A DNA stretch of 64,000 bases from Planktotalea arctica (GTDB lineage Bacteria > Pseudomonadota > Alphaproteobacteria > Rhodobacterales > Rhodobacteraceae). This document shows positions 26,897 through 35,404 of this stretch, one piece after another (the first letter of the stretch is position 1; each line of letters starts with the position of its first letter). A model generated the notes under the pieces. It was not told the DNA's origin. It worked only from the letters and a program-made list of their open reading frames with translations, and ran no database searches. The position numbers and the translations under genes are program-made. The DNA lies in NCBI RefSeq assembly GCF_002105285.1, contig NZ_MUHR01000006.1:124001-188000 (forward strand), given 5' to 3'.

Positions 26897-26973
26897 GGTC
26901 CCGTAGCTCAACTGGATAGAGCACCTGACTTCTAATCAGGGGGTTGGGGGTTCGAGTCCTCCCGGGATCGCCA
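26897..26973 (+). tRNA. tRNA-Arg (anticodon UCU)
   Basis: A 77-base cloverleaf with the CCA end encoded. The acceptor stem pairs GGTCCCG with CGGGATC (one G-U); the D-arm is TAGCTCAACTGGATAGAGC; the anticodon stem CCTGA/TCAGG encloses loop CTTCTAA with anticodon TCT (26931-26933); the T-arm contains GGTTCGAGTCC. Discriminator G at 26970. It reads AGA codons, which are rare in this GC-rich DNA. It lies alone between the racemase and the peptide transporter. Confidence 0.96.
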
Positions 26974-27010
26974 TTTTCCAGTTCATTCGGTGAATACAGA
27001 GTGCCTAGCT

Positions 27011-27973
27011 CTACTCGGCGAGGTGGCACGCGACGCGCGTGTTGCCCAAGGGTCGCATAACCGGGCGCTCCGCTTTGCAGATGTCGCGCGCGATTGGGCA
27101 ACGCGGATGAAAGGCGCAGCCGCTTGGCGGATTGATCGGATCGGGGATTTCACCTTCGGGCAATTCGGCTTCGCGCCCGAAACCATCCATTCGCGGTGCC
27201 GCTTCAAGAAGCATCTTGGTGTAGGGATGTTTGGTGTCAGCGAACAGATCCTCGGGGCTGGCTTCTTCCACGAGGCGGCCCAGATAAAGCACACCGATGC
27301 GATCGGCCATGTGTTGCACCACGGTCAAATCATGGCTGATAAGCACATAGGTCAGGCCGAAATTATCCTTGAGATCGCTCATCAGGTTCAGAACCTGCGC
27401 CTGTACCGACACATCGAGCGCCGAAGTCGGCTCGTCGCAGACAATCAGCTTCGGCTCGGAGGAAAGCGCGCGCGCAATGCAGATACGCTGGCGTTGACCG
27501 CCCGAAAACTCATGGGGAAACTTGCCCGCATCCAGCGCAGAGAGGCCGACCTGCTCCAGCAATTTTTCCGCGAGGCCCGTCGCATCACCGCCGCGCGCCA
27601 CCACAGGTTCGACGATGATATCACGCACGCGCCAACGCGGGTTGAGCGATGCAAAAGGGTCCTGAAAAATCATCTGGATATCAGACCGGATCAGATCAAT
27701 CTTGGCCGCATCGCTTTCCGAAGCGAGGTCCACGCCGTTGATTTCCACATTGCCTGACGTGGGCTTCAAAAGCCCGACCAGCATACGCCCGATCGTGGAT
27801 TTTCCCGAGCCGCTTTCGCCCACGAGCGCATAGGTGCTGCGCTCCGCCACTTCGAAATCCACCTCGGATACGGCGGTCAAAAGCGCTTTGGGGCGCCGCT
27901 CGATCACGCGGTTGAGCCAGGGTTTCGAAACATCGAAGACGCGGGTCAGGGATTTGACGGAAATGAGTGACAT
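27011..27973 (-). CDS. Peptide ABC transporter ATP-binding protein (DppF/OppF type)
   Basis: A 320-residue cytoplasmic ATPase. Walker A is GESGSGKSTIG, the ABC signature is FSGGQRQRICIARAL and Walker B is LIVCDEPTSALD. A C-terminal oligopeptide-transporter extension holds cysteines (CAFHPRCPIARDIC) typical of the Dpp/Opp ATPases. The start overlaps the stop of the preceding ATPase gene by one base. It is the last gene of a six-gene operon running from 34237. Confidence 0.92.
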   Translation of the reverse strand: MSLISVKSLTRVFDVSKPWLNRVIERRPKALLTAVSEVDFEVAERSTYALVGESGSGKSTIGRMLVGLLKPTSGNVEINGVDLASESDAAKIDLIRSDIQMIFQDPFASLNPRWRVRDIIVEPVVARGGDATGLAEKLLEQVGLSALDAGKFPHEFSGGQRQRICIARALSSEPKLIVCDEPTSALDVSVQAQVLNLMSDLKDNFGLTYVLISHDLTVVQHMADRIGVLYLGRLVEEASPEDLFADTKHPYTKMLLEAAPRMDGFGREAELPEGEIPDPINPPSGCAFHPRCPIARDICKAERPVMRPLGNTRVACHLAE

Positions 27974-28947
27974 TAAGATACCTTTTCCGCAGCAATCGGG
28001 AACCAGCACGCAGCTGCGCCATCGGTGATTTGTGGGCTGGGGGCTGCGCGGCATTTGTCCTGTGCAAAGGTGCAGCGCGGATGAAAGGGGCAACCCTCGG
28101 GGACTTTGTTCAAACGCGGCATCGCGCCTTCGATCTGGTGCAGGCGTGCCTTGCCTTGCGATGCCAGCGGCGTCGATGCCATGAGGCCCTGAGTGTAGGG
28201 ATGGCGCGGCGCGGTCAGCACATCGCGCACATTGCCCAGCTCGGCTAGGCGGCCAGCATACATTACCGCAACGCGGTCCGCCGCTTCGGCAATCACGCCC
28301 ATATCATGCGTGATCAGCATGACGGCCGTACCGCGCTCACGGCACAGGCGTTTCAGCAGCGCGATGATCTGCGCTTGCACGGAGACGTCGAGCGCCGTGG
28401 TCGGCTCATCGGCGATGATCAAAGAGGGCTCGGCGCAGAGGGCAAGCGCGATTACGACACGCTGGCGCATGCCGCCGCTGAATTCATGCGGATAACTGTC
28501 GATGCGCTCGGCAGCCCCGGGAATTCCGACTTCTTCGAGCGCGGCAATAGAGCGTTTGCGCGCCTCGTTGCGTGAAATATCCAGATGGGTCAGCATGGTT
28601 TCGCTCAGTTGATCCCCGATGCTGAGCAGCGGGTTGAGCGATGTCAGAGGGTCCTGAAACACCATGCCGATCTTCTTGCCGCGCAGACGGCGCATGTCCT
28701 CGCCCTGCAGCGCATCGATGCGGGTACCGTTCAGCCAGATTTCCCCTGCCGCGATATGCGCAGGCGGGGTGAGCAGGCCGATCACCGCATTGCCGGCCAT
28801 GGATTTCCCTGCGCCGCTTTCGCCAACGACGCCAAGGATTTCGCCCGCGCGGATGTCATAACTGACACCATCGACGGGTTTTACCGTGCCCGTGCGGCTT
28901 GGAATTTCGACGGACAGACCGCGAATGGACAGGACTGGCTCGGACAT
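27973..28947 (-). CDS. Peptide ABC transporter ATP-binding protein (DppD/OppD type)
   Basis: A 324-residue ATPase, the partner of the preceding protein in the heterodimeric motor. Walker A is GESGAGKSMAG, the signature FSGGMRQRVVIALAL, Walker B LIIADEPTTALD, and the C-terminal cysteine-bearing tail CPFHPRCTFAQDKC. ATG 28947 overlaps by one base the stop of the permease gene, as in tightly coupled operons; the longer open frame upstream is not used. Confidence 0.92.
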   Translation of the reverse strand: MSEPVLSIRGLSVEIPSRTGTVKPVDGVSYDIRAGEILGVVGESGAGKSMAGNAVIGLLTPPAHIAAGEIWLNGTRIDALQGEDMRRLRGKKIGMVFQDPLTSLNPLLSIGDQLSETMLTHLDISRNEARKRSIAALEEVGIPGAAERIDSYPHEFSGGMRQRVVIALALCAEPSLIIADEPTTALDVSVQAQIIALLKRLCRERGTAVMLITHDMGVIAEAADRVAVMYAGRLAELGNVRDVLTAPRHPYTQGLMASTPLASQGKARLHQIEGAMPRLNKVPEGCPFHPRCTFAQDKCRAAPSPQITDGAAACWFPIAAEKVS

Positions 28948-29906
28948 CAGCGTAACCTCGGGTTCAGGGCATCGCGCAGCCAGTCGCCCAGCAAATTGAC
29001 GCTGAGCGCGAGGGTCAAGAGCGTGACCGCAGGGAAGAGCAGGATCCACCATTCGCCCGAGAACAAGAAGCCTTGTCCGATGCGAATGAGCGTCCCGAGT
29101 GAGGGCTGCGTCGCAGGTGCGCCGACCCCCAGAAAGCTAAGCGTAGCTTCCGCGATGATTGCCAGTGCAAGCGAAATGGTCGCGATCACGAGCACGGGCG
29201 AGAGGACATTGGGCAGGATATGGCGCAGCATGATCGCGTAAGGCGTGCGCCCTATCAAGCGGGCTGCTTCGACGTATTCCTTGCGCTTTTCGACCATCGT
29301 CGCGCCGCGCACGACGCGCGCGAATTGCACCCAATCGCTCAGGCCGATGGCAAGGATCAACACCCAGATCGCCATTTGATCGCGGTACTCGACAGGGGTG
29401 ATACCCTTTGCGACGCCAAAGATAAGCATCGCAACAAGGATCGAGGGGAAGGTCAGTTGCACATCCGCGGTGCGCATGATGATGGTTTCCGTCCAGCCGC
29501 CGACATAACCCGAAATCAGCCCCAGAGTGATGCCGATGACCATAGCGAGCAGCACGGCGGCGACCCCGACAAAGAGCGACACGCGCATACCGTAGAGAAT
29601 GGTCGAGAATACATCGCGGCCCTGATCATCGGTGCCTAGAAAGAAACTCTCGCCGGTGAAGGCGTTGGGCGTCATCGGTCCGGTGAAGCCGTTCATCAGA
29701 TTGAGCGATGCGGGGTCAAAGGGGTTCGTCGGCGCGATCAGCGGCGCGAAAAGCGCCGAGAGCACGAGGCTGGCGAATATGATCGTAGAGATTACTGCGA
29801 CGGGTGATTTCTTGAACATGTAGAACACGTCGCTGTCGAGGAACACGCGCAGGCGCGATTGCTCCACCACTTTTTGCGGCGCATCCTTGATTGGCATATC
29901 GGTCAT
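28947..29906 (-). CDS. Peptide ABC transporter permease (DppC/OppC type)
   Basis: A 319-residue inner-membrane permease. It has the extra N-terminal membrane helix and domain of OppC proteins (SPVAVISTIIFASLVLSALF), then a BPD_transp_1 domain with five more helices and the EAA-like coupling loop (YVEAARLIGRTPYAIMLRHI). It pairs with the DppB-type permease encoded just upstream; start and stop codons overlap by one base. Confidence 0.92.
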   Translation of the reverse strand: MTDMPIKDAPQKVVEQSRLRVFLDSDVFYMFKKSPVAVISTIIFASLVLSALFAPLIAPTNPFDPASLNLMNGFTGPMTPNAFTGESFFLGTDDQGRDVFSTILYGMRVSLFVGVAAVLLAMVIGITLGLISGYVGGWTETIIMRTADVQLTFPSILVAMLIFGVAKGITPVEYRDQMAIWVLILAIGLSDWVQFARVVRGATMVEKRKEYVEAARLIGRTPYAIMLRHILPNVLSPVLVIATISLALAIIAEATLSFLGVGAPATQPSLGTLIRIGQGFLFSGEWWILLFPAVTLLTLALSVNLLGDWLRDALNPRLR

Positions 29907-30886
29907 CAGTGGCCTCCTGCGCGATCGACGCGCAACCGTGGGTCAATAAAGAAATAAAGGATATCCACGATCAGGTTGATTCCCACGAACATGACCGAAA
30001 TCAGCATCAGATAGGCGGCCATCACCGGAATATCGACAAATTGTACCGCGTTGATGAACAGCAGTCCGACACCGGGCCATTGAAAGACGGTTTCGGTGAT
30101 GATGGCGAAGGCGATGATCGCGCCGACTTGCAGACCGATCACAGTGATCACCGGAACCATAGTGTTTTTCAGCGCATGGCGGAAATTGATCGCGCGATCG
30201 CGCAGGCCCCGCGCGCGCGCGAAGCGGATGTAGTCCTGGCGCAGCACTTCGAGCATTTCAGAGCGCACCAGCCGCATGATCAAGGTCATTTGATAAAGAC
30301 CGAGCGTGATAGAGGGCAGGATAAGCGCCTTTAACCCCGAAGCGGTTAACAGCCCGGTTGACCAAAAGCCGATCTGTACCGTTTCTCCGCGCCCGAAACT
30401 TGGCAGCCAGCCAAGTTCCACCGAGAACACGTAGATCAGCAGAATACCGATCAGGAAGGTGGGCAATGACACCCCGATGAGCGAGGCGGACATGATAAAA
30501 TTGGCGAGAAACCCGTTGCGCCGGATCGCGGTGAACACGCCGAAGGCAATGCCAAGCGCGATGGCGAGCAAACCCGACACGGCGGCAAGTTCTAGGGTGG
30601 CCGGAGCGCGCTCGAGCAGGATCTCGGCGACGGGGCGACCTTGGCGATAGCTGACGCCGAAGTTGCCCTGTGCGGCTTCGCTCAGGAATTTGTAGTATTG
30701 TACGGGAAAGGACTGATCGAGGCCAAGCTGCTCGCGCAGTCGTTCAATATCCTGCGCCGTGCGTTCCTGCCCAAGCATATTGTCGACGGGATCGCCAACG
30801 AAGCGAAACATCGAGAACGCCGTAAGCCCCACGATCAGCAAAACGAGCGCCGATTGCAGGACGCGCCGGATGATAAAGGCAAGCAT
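29906..30886 (-). CDS. Peptide ABC transporter permease (DppB/OppB type)
   Basis: A 326-residue permease with the typical DppB N-terminus (MLAFIIRRVLQSALVLLIVG), a periplasmic loop (GQERTAQDIERLREQLGLDQ) and a BPD_transp_1 domain with the coupling loop DYIRFARARGLRDRAINFRH. It lies 83 bases after the second solute-binding protein gene and one base before the next permease. Confidence 0.92.
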   Translation of the reverse strand: MLAFIIRRVLQSALVLLIVGLTAFSMFRFVGDPVDNMLGQERTAQDIERLREQLGLDQSFPVQYYKFLSEAAQGNFGVSYRQGRPVAEILLERAPATLELAAVSGLLAIALGIAFGVFTAIRRNGFLANFIMSASLIGVSLPTFLIGILLIYVFSVELGWLPSFGRGETVQIGFWSTGLLTASGLKALILPSITLGLYQMTLIMRLVRSEMLEVLRQDYIRFARARGLRDRAINFRHALKNTMVPVITVIGLQVGAIIAFAIITETVFQWPGVGLLFINAVQFVDIPVMAAYLMLISVMFVGINLIVDILYFFIDPRLRVDRAGGH

Positions 30887-30969
30887 AGTGATGATTATCC
30901 CAATGTGTCGACAGATTCAGCAGCGCAGCTAAAAGCGCGCGAGGGGCTCTCATAGCCCCTCGTGCCGGA

Positions 30970-32544
30970 TTAGTTAACAGTGACCCAACGCAAGATGAAG
31001 AAATTGTCCGGGCGCTGCACCAGATCAATGTTGGCACGCGTGCCCCAGATCAGCGGCTGAACGTAGAGCGGCACATAGGCCGTGTCGTCCTGTAGGGTCT
31101 GCGCGACCTCGTTCAGTATCGCCTGACGCTTGGTGTCATCGATTTCCGACTGGATCATTGGCAGCAATTCGTCAACGCGTGCGTTGGAATAGCCTCCGAA
31201 ATTCCAGCTTCCAAGGCGCTTGTCCGCATCTGGCGTTGCTGCAAGAAAGCGGATGGGGTGCTCCGCGTCAAACGTGCCGGGAGACCAGCCGAGCAGATAC
31301 ATATCGTAGTTATCCGCGCGCAGTTCCGGCCAGTAATTCTGCACGGGCATCGCATCAAGCGCGGCGCGCAGGCCGACCTGCGCCAGCATGCCAGTGATCG
31401 CTTGGCAGACGGCTTCGTCATTCAGGTAACGGTCATTGGGGCACTTGAGCCCAAAGGAAAACCCGTCCTCATAGCCTGCCTCTGCAAGCAGTGCACGGGC
31501 CGCATCGGGGTCATAGGCCGCATCGCCGCCAAGCGCGTCCGAGTAGCCGCGCATCGCAGGGCTGACCAGCTGGTTCACGGCTTCTGCGTTGCCGCGCATC
31601 GTGGTCTGCAAGATCGCAGGCACGTTGATGGCATGTGCCACCGCGCGGCGCACGCGCGGATCGGCGAAGGGGTTGGCATCGCTGGTTTCGGAGGAATATT
31701 TCAGCGTCTCTGCCTCATGCGGAAAGCCCAGCATGATCACACGCGCTTCGATGCCTTGGATGACCTTGACGTTGGCATCGCCTTGCAAGCGCGCCGCGTC
31801 CTGAACCGGGACGGGGTTGATGAAATCAACATCCCCTGAAAGCAGCGCCGCAAGGGCGGTGGCGGGGTTCTGGATCGGTGTCATTTCGGCGCGGGTGATG
31901 TTGTGGCTTGCCTCGCCCCACCATGTCGCGTGTGGCTCGAGAACGGTGCGCAGGCCCGGCGCGCGCTCGGTTAGCGCGAAGGCACCGGTGCCGTTGGCGT
32001 TAAGGGTGGCGAAATTGCCCGCTTCTTTGTCGGGGCGGGCGGCATCGTTGGCCATGGCCCAATCGCTGTCCATAATCATCCAGTTGGCGATGGAATCGGG
32101 AAAGATCGGATTGGGCGATGTGGTCATGATGTCGACGGTGAAGTCATCCACCACGACAACGTCCGACACCGGAGAAAACCAGCTGCGGGTATCTGCCTGC
32201 TTGCTTGAGGCGCGTTGATAGGAAAACAGCACATCTTCTGCGGTGAAGGGCGCACCGTTCTGGAAGGTCACGCCTTGGCGCAGATTGAAGCGCCAGCCTT
32301 CGCCCGCGCCAATCGGCTCCCAGCTTAGGGCGAGGGCTGGTTCGATCGCCATTTCGCGGTCACGGCGCACGAGGCCTTCATAGATGTTGTTCAAAAACCC
32401 GAGCACCGGCGCGGAGTTGACCGCGTGCGGGTCCATGGTTTGAGGGTCGGTGGTGACGGCCCATGTGAACTCTTCTGCATTGGCCAGCGGCGCGAGCGGC
32501 GCCAAAAGTGCAATAGCGGCGGCGAAGCTTAGTTTGCGTATCAT
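30970..32544 (-). CDS. Peptide ABC transporter solute-binding protein, second copy
   Basis: A 524-residue periplasmic binding protein of the SBP_bac_5 family. A signal peptide ([23 protein letters not shown]) is followed by EEFTWAVTTDPQTMDPHAV, the family N-terminal lobe, and later motifs NLRQGVTFQNGAPFTAEDV and NGTGAFALTERAPG. It shares these blocks with the upstream 527-residue protein, so the two are paralogues. ATG 32544 is chosen for the signal peptide. Ligand unknown. Confidence 0.9.
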   Translation of the reverse strand: MIRKLSFAAAIALLAPLAPLANAEEFTWAVTTDPQTMDPHAVNSAPVLGFLNNIYEGLVRRDREMAIEPALALSWEPIGAGEGWRFNLRQGVTFQNGAPFTAEDVLFSYQRASSKQADTRSWFSPVSDVVVVDDFTVDIMTTSPNPIFPDSIANWMIMDSDWAMANDAARPDKEAGNFATLNANGTGAFALTERAPGLRTVLEPHATWWGEASHNITRAEMTPIQNPATALAALLSGDVDFINPVPVQDAARLQGDANVKVIQGIEARVIMLGFPHEAETLKYSSETSDANPFADPRVRRAVAHAINVPAILQTTMRGNAEAVNQLVSPAMRGYSDALGGDAAYDPDAARALLAEAGYEDGFSFGLKCPNDRYLNDEAVCQAITGMLAQVGLRAALDAMPVQNYWPELRADNYDMYLLGWSPGTFDAEHPIRFLAATPDADKRLGSWNFGGYSNARVDELLPMIQSEIDDTKRQAILNEVAQTLQDDTAYVPLYVQPLIWGTRANIDLVQRPDNFFILRWVTVN

Positions 32545-32653
32545 GAGATTTCCCAATCTTGGCCAAAGCGGAAGTGTTCGAGGGTAAGTAAAGAGTGAAC
32601 CGCGAAAAAACATGCGGCGCGCCAAGTCCTGACGGCGCGCCGCAATTTCGCAA

Positions 32654-34237
32654 TTACTTCGACATTGTGAAGTATTTCACTTTTGGCTGATCCTCTGCAT
32701 CAACTTCGATGCCGACTTTTTCGGACATGCCCCAGTTCAGAACCTGATGGTGGATCGGAATGTAGAGCTGCTCGTCCTGCACAACACGCCAGATTTTAGC
32801 GATATCTGCGTTACGCGCGTCCAGATCGGTGTTGGAGGCCAGCGATTTGATCATGCCGTCCAGATCCGCATCGGCAAAACCGGTGCCGTTCCACGTGCCG
32901 ATGTCAGATTCGCGGCTGTGCACCAGAAAGTTGAACACATATTCGGAATCGTAGGTCGGAACGCCCCAACCGAGCATGTAGAAATCGGTTTTGCCATCGG
33001 TGATCAGCGGGAAGTGCTGCGCCTTCGGCTTGGCATCGAGGTTCACCTTGACGCCGATCTGGCCAAGCATGCCGACGGCCGCCTGACAGATGCCTTCATC
33101 GTTGACATAACGGTCATTCGGGCAATCGAGGCGGATGGAGAAACCATCGCCATAGCCAGCTTCGGCCATCAACGCCTTGGCGCCTTCGATGTCCGTGGAG
33201 GATTCCGCGTCCATTTCAGCCGTCCAGCCATTCACGAAGGGCGGTGCGATCATGCCCGCAGGCGCGCTCTGGCCGCGCATCACAACCTGGCGGATCGCAT
33301 CGCGATTGATTGCCATGGACATCGCCTTGCGCACGCGCACATCTGCGAGCGGGTTGGCACCATCGACGTTGTCACCCTCGATATCAGCCGCGCCCTGGTT
33401 CATCCCGAAAAAGATGACGCGGTTCTGCGGTGCTTGCTTGACCACAAGGCCATCGACTGCATTCACGCGCTCAAGGTCTTGTACGGGCATGTCTTGCAGG
33501 AAATCGATCTCGCCCGAAAGCATCGCAGCGACGCGCGTTGCGGCGTTCTGGATCGGCGTGTAGACGATTTCGCTCACTTCGAGTGGGAACTGATCGCGGC
33601 CCCAATAGGCTTCGTTACGCGTCATGACGGTTTTCACGTCAGGCTCGCGATTGGAGAGAACGTAGGGACCTGTGCCGTTTACGTTGGTGGTGGCGAATGT
33701 GATTTCGCCGCCCTCGAAGTCCTGCACGTTGACGGTGTTGTTCGCCTCGGTCCAACCTTTGTCCATCATGAACAGGTTGGTCAGGTTGGAGGGCAGGATC
33801 GGGTTCGGGCCGTCGGTGACGATCTCGACCGAATACTCGCCCACGGCGCGTACTTCGGTGATCGAGCCAATCAGCTCTTTCATGTCCGAGTTGGGCTGTT
33901 TCGCGCGCTCGAAGCTGAACACGACGTCCTCGGATGTGAAATCCGCACCATCGTGGAATTTCACGCCTTGGCGCAGGTTGAAGACCCAAACCGTCGGATC
34001 ACCGGCTTTGGGTGCCCAATCGGTTGCGAGCGCTGGCTCGAACGCGCCAGAAATGTCGCGGATGATCAGCGGCTCATACATCTGGTGACGGATTGTATGT
34101 GTCGGACCTTCGTTTTGCGCGTGCGGATCGAGCGTCAAAGCATCGCCGGAGCGCGCCCAGCGGAGCGTTTCCGCGCTAATGGGCGCTGCCGTAGAGATCA
34201 GCAAAGCGCCAAGCATGGTTGCCATCGTCAGTTTCAT
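32654..34237 (-). CDS. Peptide ABC transporter solute-binding protein, first copy
   Basis: A 527-residue SBP_bac_5 protein with signal peptide MKLTMATMLGALLISTAAPISA. The lobes carry RWARSGDALTLDPHAQNEGP, NLRQGVKFHDGADFTSEDV and NGTGPYVLSNREPDVKT, parallel to the second copy. It is the first gene of the transporter operon, divergent to the cyanophycinase gene with a 291-base shared upstream region. Two binding proteins feeding one permease pair would widen the ligand range. Import of peptides such as beta-Asp-Arg is possible given the neighbours but is not shown by the sequence. Confidence 0.9.
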   Translation of the reverse strand: MKLTMATMLGALLISTAAPISAETLRWARSGDALTLDPHAQNEGPTHTIRHQMYEPLIIRDISGAFEPALATDWAPKAGDPTVWVFNLRQGVKFHDGADFTSEDVVFSFERAKQPNSDMKELIGSITEVRAVGEYSVEIVTDGPNPILPSNLTNLFMMDKGWTEANNTVNVQDFEGGEITFATTNVNGTGPYVLSNREPDVKTVMTRNEAYWGRDQFPLEVSEIVYTPIQNAATRVAAMLSGEIDFLQDMPVQDLERVNAVDGLVVKQAPQNRVIFFGMNQGAADIEGDNVDGANPLADVRVRKAMSMAINRDAIRQVVMRGQSAPAGMIAPPFVNGWTAEMDAESSTDIEGAKALMAEAGYGDGFSIRLDCPNDRYVNDEGICQAAVGMLGQIGVKVNLDAKPKAQHFPLITDGKTDFYMLGWGVPTYDSEYVFNFLVHSRESDIGTWNGTGFADADLDGMIKSLASNTDLDARNADIAKIWRVVQDEQLYIPIHHQVLNWGMSEKVGIEVDAEDQPKVKYFTMSK

Positions 34238-34528
34238 CGAGATTCCCCTGTTCAGATTTATCCTCCAAAAATGGATTATTCTGCGCGAATGGCAAGGGGT
34301 CGTGTGGTGCGCATGCAGATTTCGCCATTTGACGGGGCGTGCATGATCGATCGGGTGTCGCGATAGGCTGTGTCCAGCGTTTGCGTATTTATCGCTCTTT
34401 CCTCCCCATTCAGACAGGTTTGCTCGTGAATTTCACCTATTCGCTGCAAGGCGACCGTGTTGGCTGTGGACACGCGCGTGATTTGCCCCGACAGGTGCAG
34501 AGCTCGTAAATTGGAAAGAATCGTATCG

Positions 34529-35359
34529 ATGTGCCCGGCTCAACCGACCAAGACCATGCAGCGTGGATGGATCATCCCGATCGGCGGGGGCGACAAGAAA
34601 GTGCGCTCCTCCACTATTCTTCAACGCTTTGTTGAATTGAGCGGCGGCGCGGATGCGCGCATGGTGATCATTCCCACTGCCTCGCAACTGGATACTGCGG
34701 GGCAACGCACGCAGGACGTCTTTGGCCAGTTGGGCGTCAGCGACATCGAAATTGTTGACCTTGCGACGCGCGCGGATTGCGCAGACCCCAAGTTTCTTGA
34801 AAAGCTGAATGCTGCCACAGGAATATTTTTTACCGGTGGCAACCAGCTTCGGCTGGCCACGACCATCGGTGGCACTTTGGCGGCCAAGGCGCTGCGTGCG
34901 GCCAATGCGCGGGGCGTGCATATTGCGGGTACTTCGGCAGGTGCCGCTTTCGTGTGCGAGCATATGATTGCGATCGGTAAATCAGGTGGCACGCCCAAAC
35001 GCGGCATGGCATCGCTGTCACCGGGTCTCGGGTTGACCAACCGGGTGATCGTCGATCAGCATTTTCGCGAACGTGACCGGCTGGGACGTTTGATGACGGC
35101 ATTGGCCTATAATCCCTTCGCGACGGGGGTCGGCGTCGACGAAGATACAGCGGCGTTTATCGGACCTGATGATGTGATCGAGGTCTTTGGCAGCGGCGGA
35201 TTGACTATCGTTGATCCATCCGAGCTGGAGTTTTCGTCTATGGCCGATGCCCAGACAGGCGCTGCCGTTGGACTTATCGGTCTAAAGCTGCATATCCTTC
35301 TCGCTGGGGATCGCTATGATCTAAATACGCGCCGTGCCTTTCCAAGCGCAGGACCGTGA
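34529..35359 (+). CDS. cphB: Cyanophycinase
   Basis: A 276-residue serine peptidase of the S51-like family that cuts cyanophycin to beta-Asp-Arg dipeptides. No signal peptide, so it acts inside the cell. The catalytic residues match the known set: S136 in HIAGTSAGAAF, H178 in IVDQHFRERDRLG and E205 in GVGVDEDTAAFIG, each four positions higher than in the Synechocystis enzyme as I recall it. The core also has IIPTASQLD and FFTGGNQLRL. ATG 34529 has GGAAAGA upstream; ATG 34556 is an alternative. It lies 45 bases before cphA on the same strand, so synthesis and breakdown genes may be co-expressed. Confidence 0.92.
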   Translation: MCPAQPTKTMQRGWIIPIGGGDKKVRSSTILQRFVELSGGADARMVIIPTASQLDTAGQRTQDVFGQLGVSDIEIVDLATRADCADPKFLEKLNAATGIFFTGGNQLRLATTIGGTLAAKALRAANARGVHIAGTSAGAAFVCEHMIAIGKSGGTPKRGMASLSPGLGLTNRVIVDQHFRERDRLGRLMTALAYNPFATGVGVDEDTAAFIGPDDVIEVFGSGGLTIVDPSELEFSSMADAQTGAAVGLIGLKLHILLAGDRYDLNTRRAFPSAGP

Positions 35360-35404
35360 CGCGCGCGATATCTGCCTAACATCTGAACAAAAAGGGGAAC
35401 TTGC

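Noticed and set aside
25616-26911. A 431-codon minus-strand frame opposite the CoA-transferase
   Set aside because: Composition is typical of an antisense shadow, and the plus-strand gene is well supported.
26895-26972. Alternative tRNA boundaries starting at 26895
   Set aside because: Pairing GCGGTCC with GGATCGC moves the conserved T8 and D-arm out of place and leaves no CCA; starting at 26897 gives a normal cloverleaf with CCA.
32747-34366. A 539-codon plus-strand frame opposite the solute-binding protein
   Set aside because: The minus-strand protein has a signal peptide and clear SBP_bac_5 motifs; the mirror frame has none.
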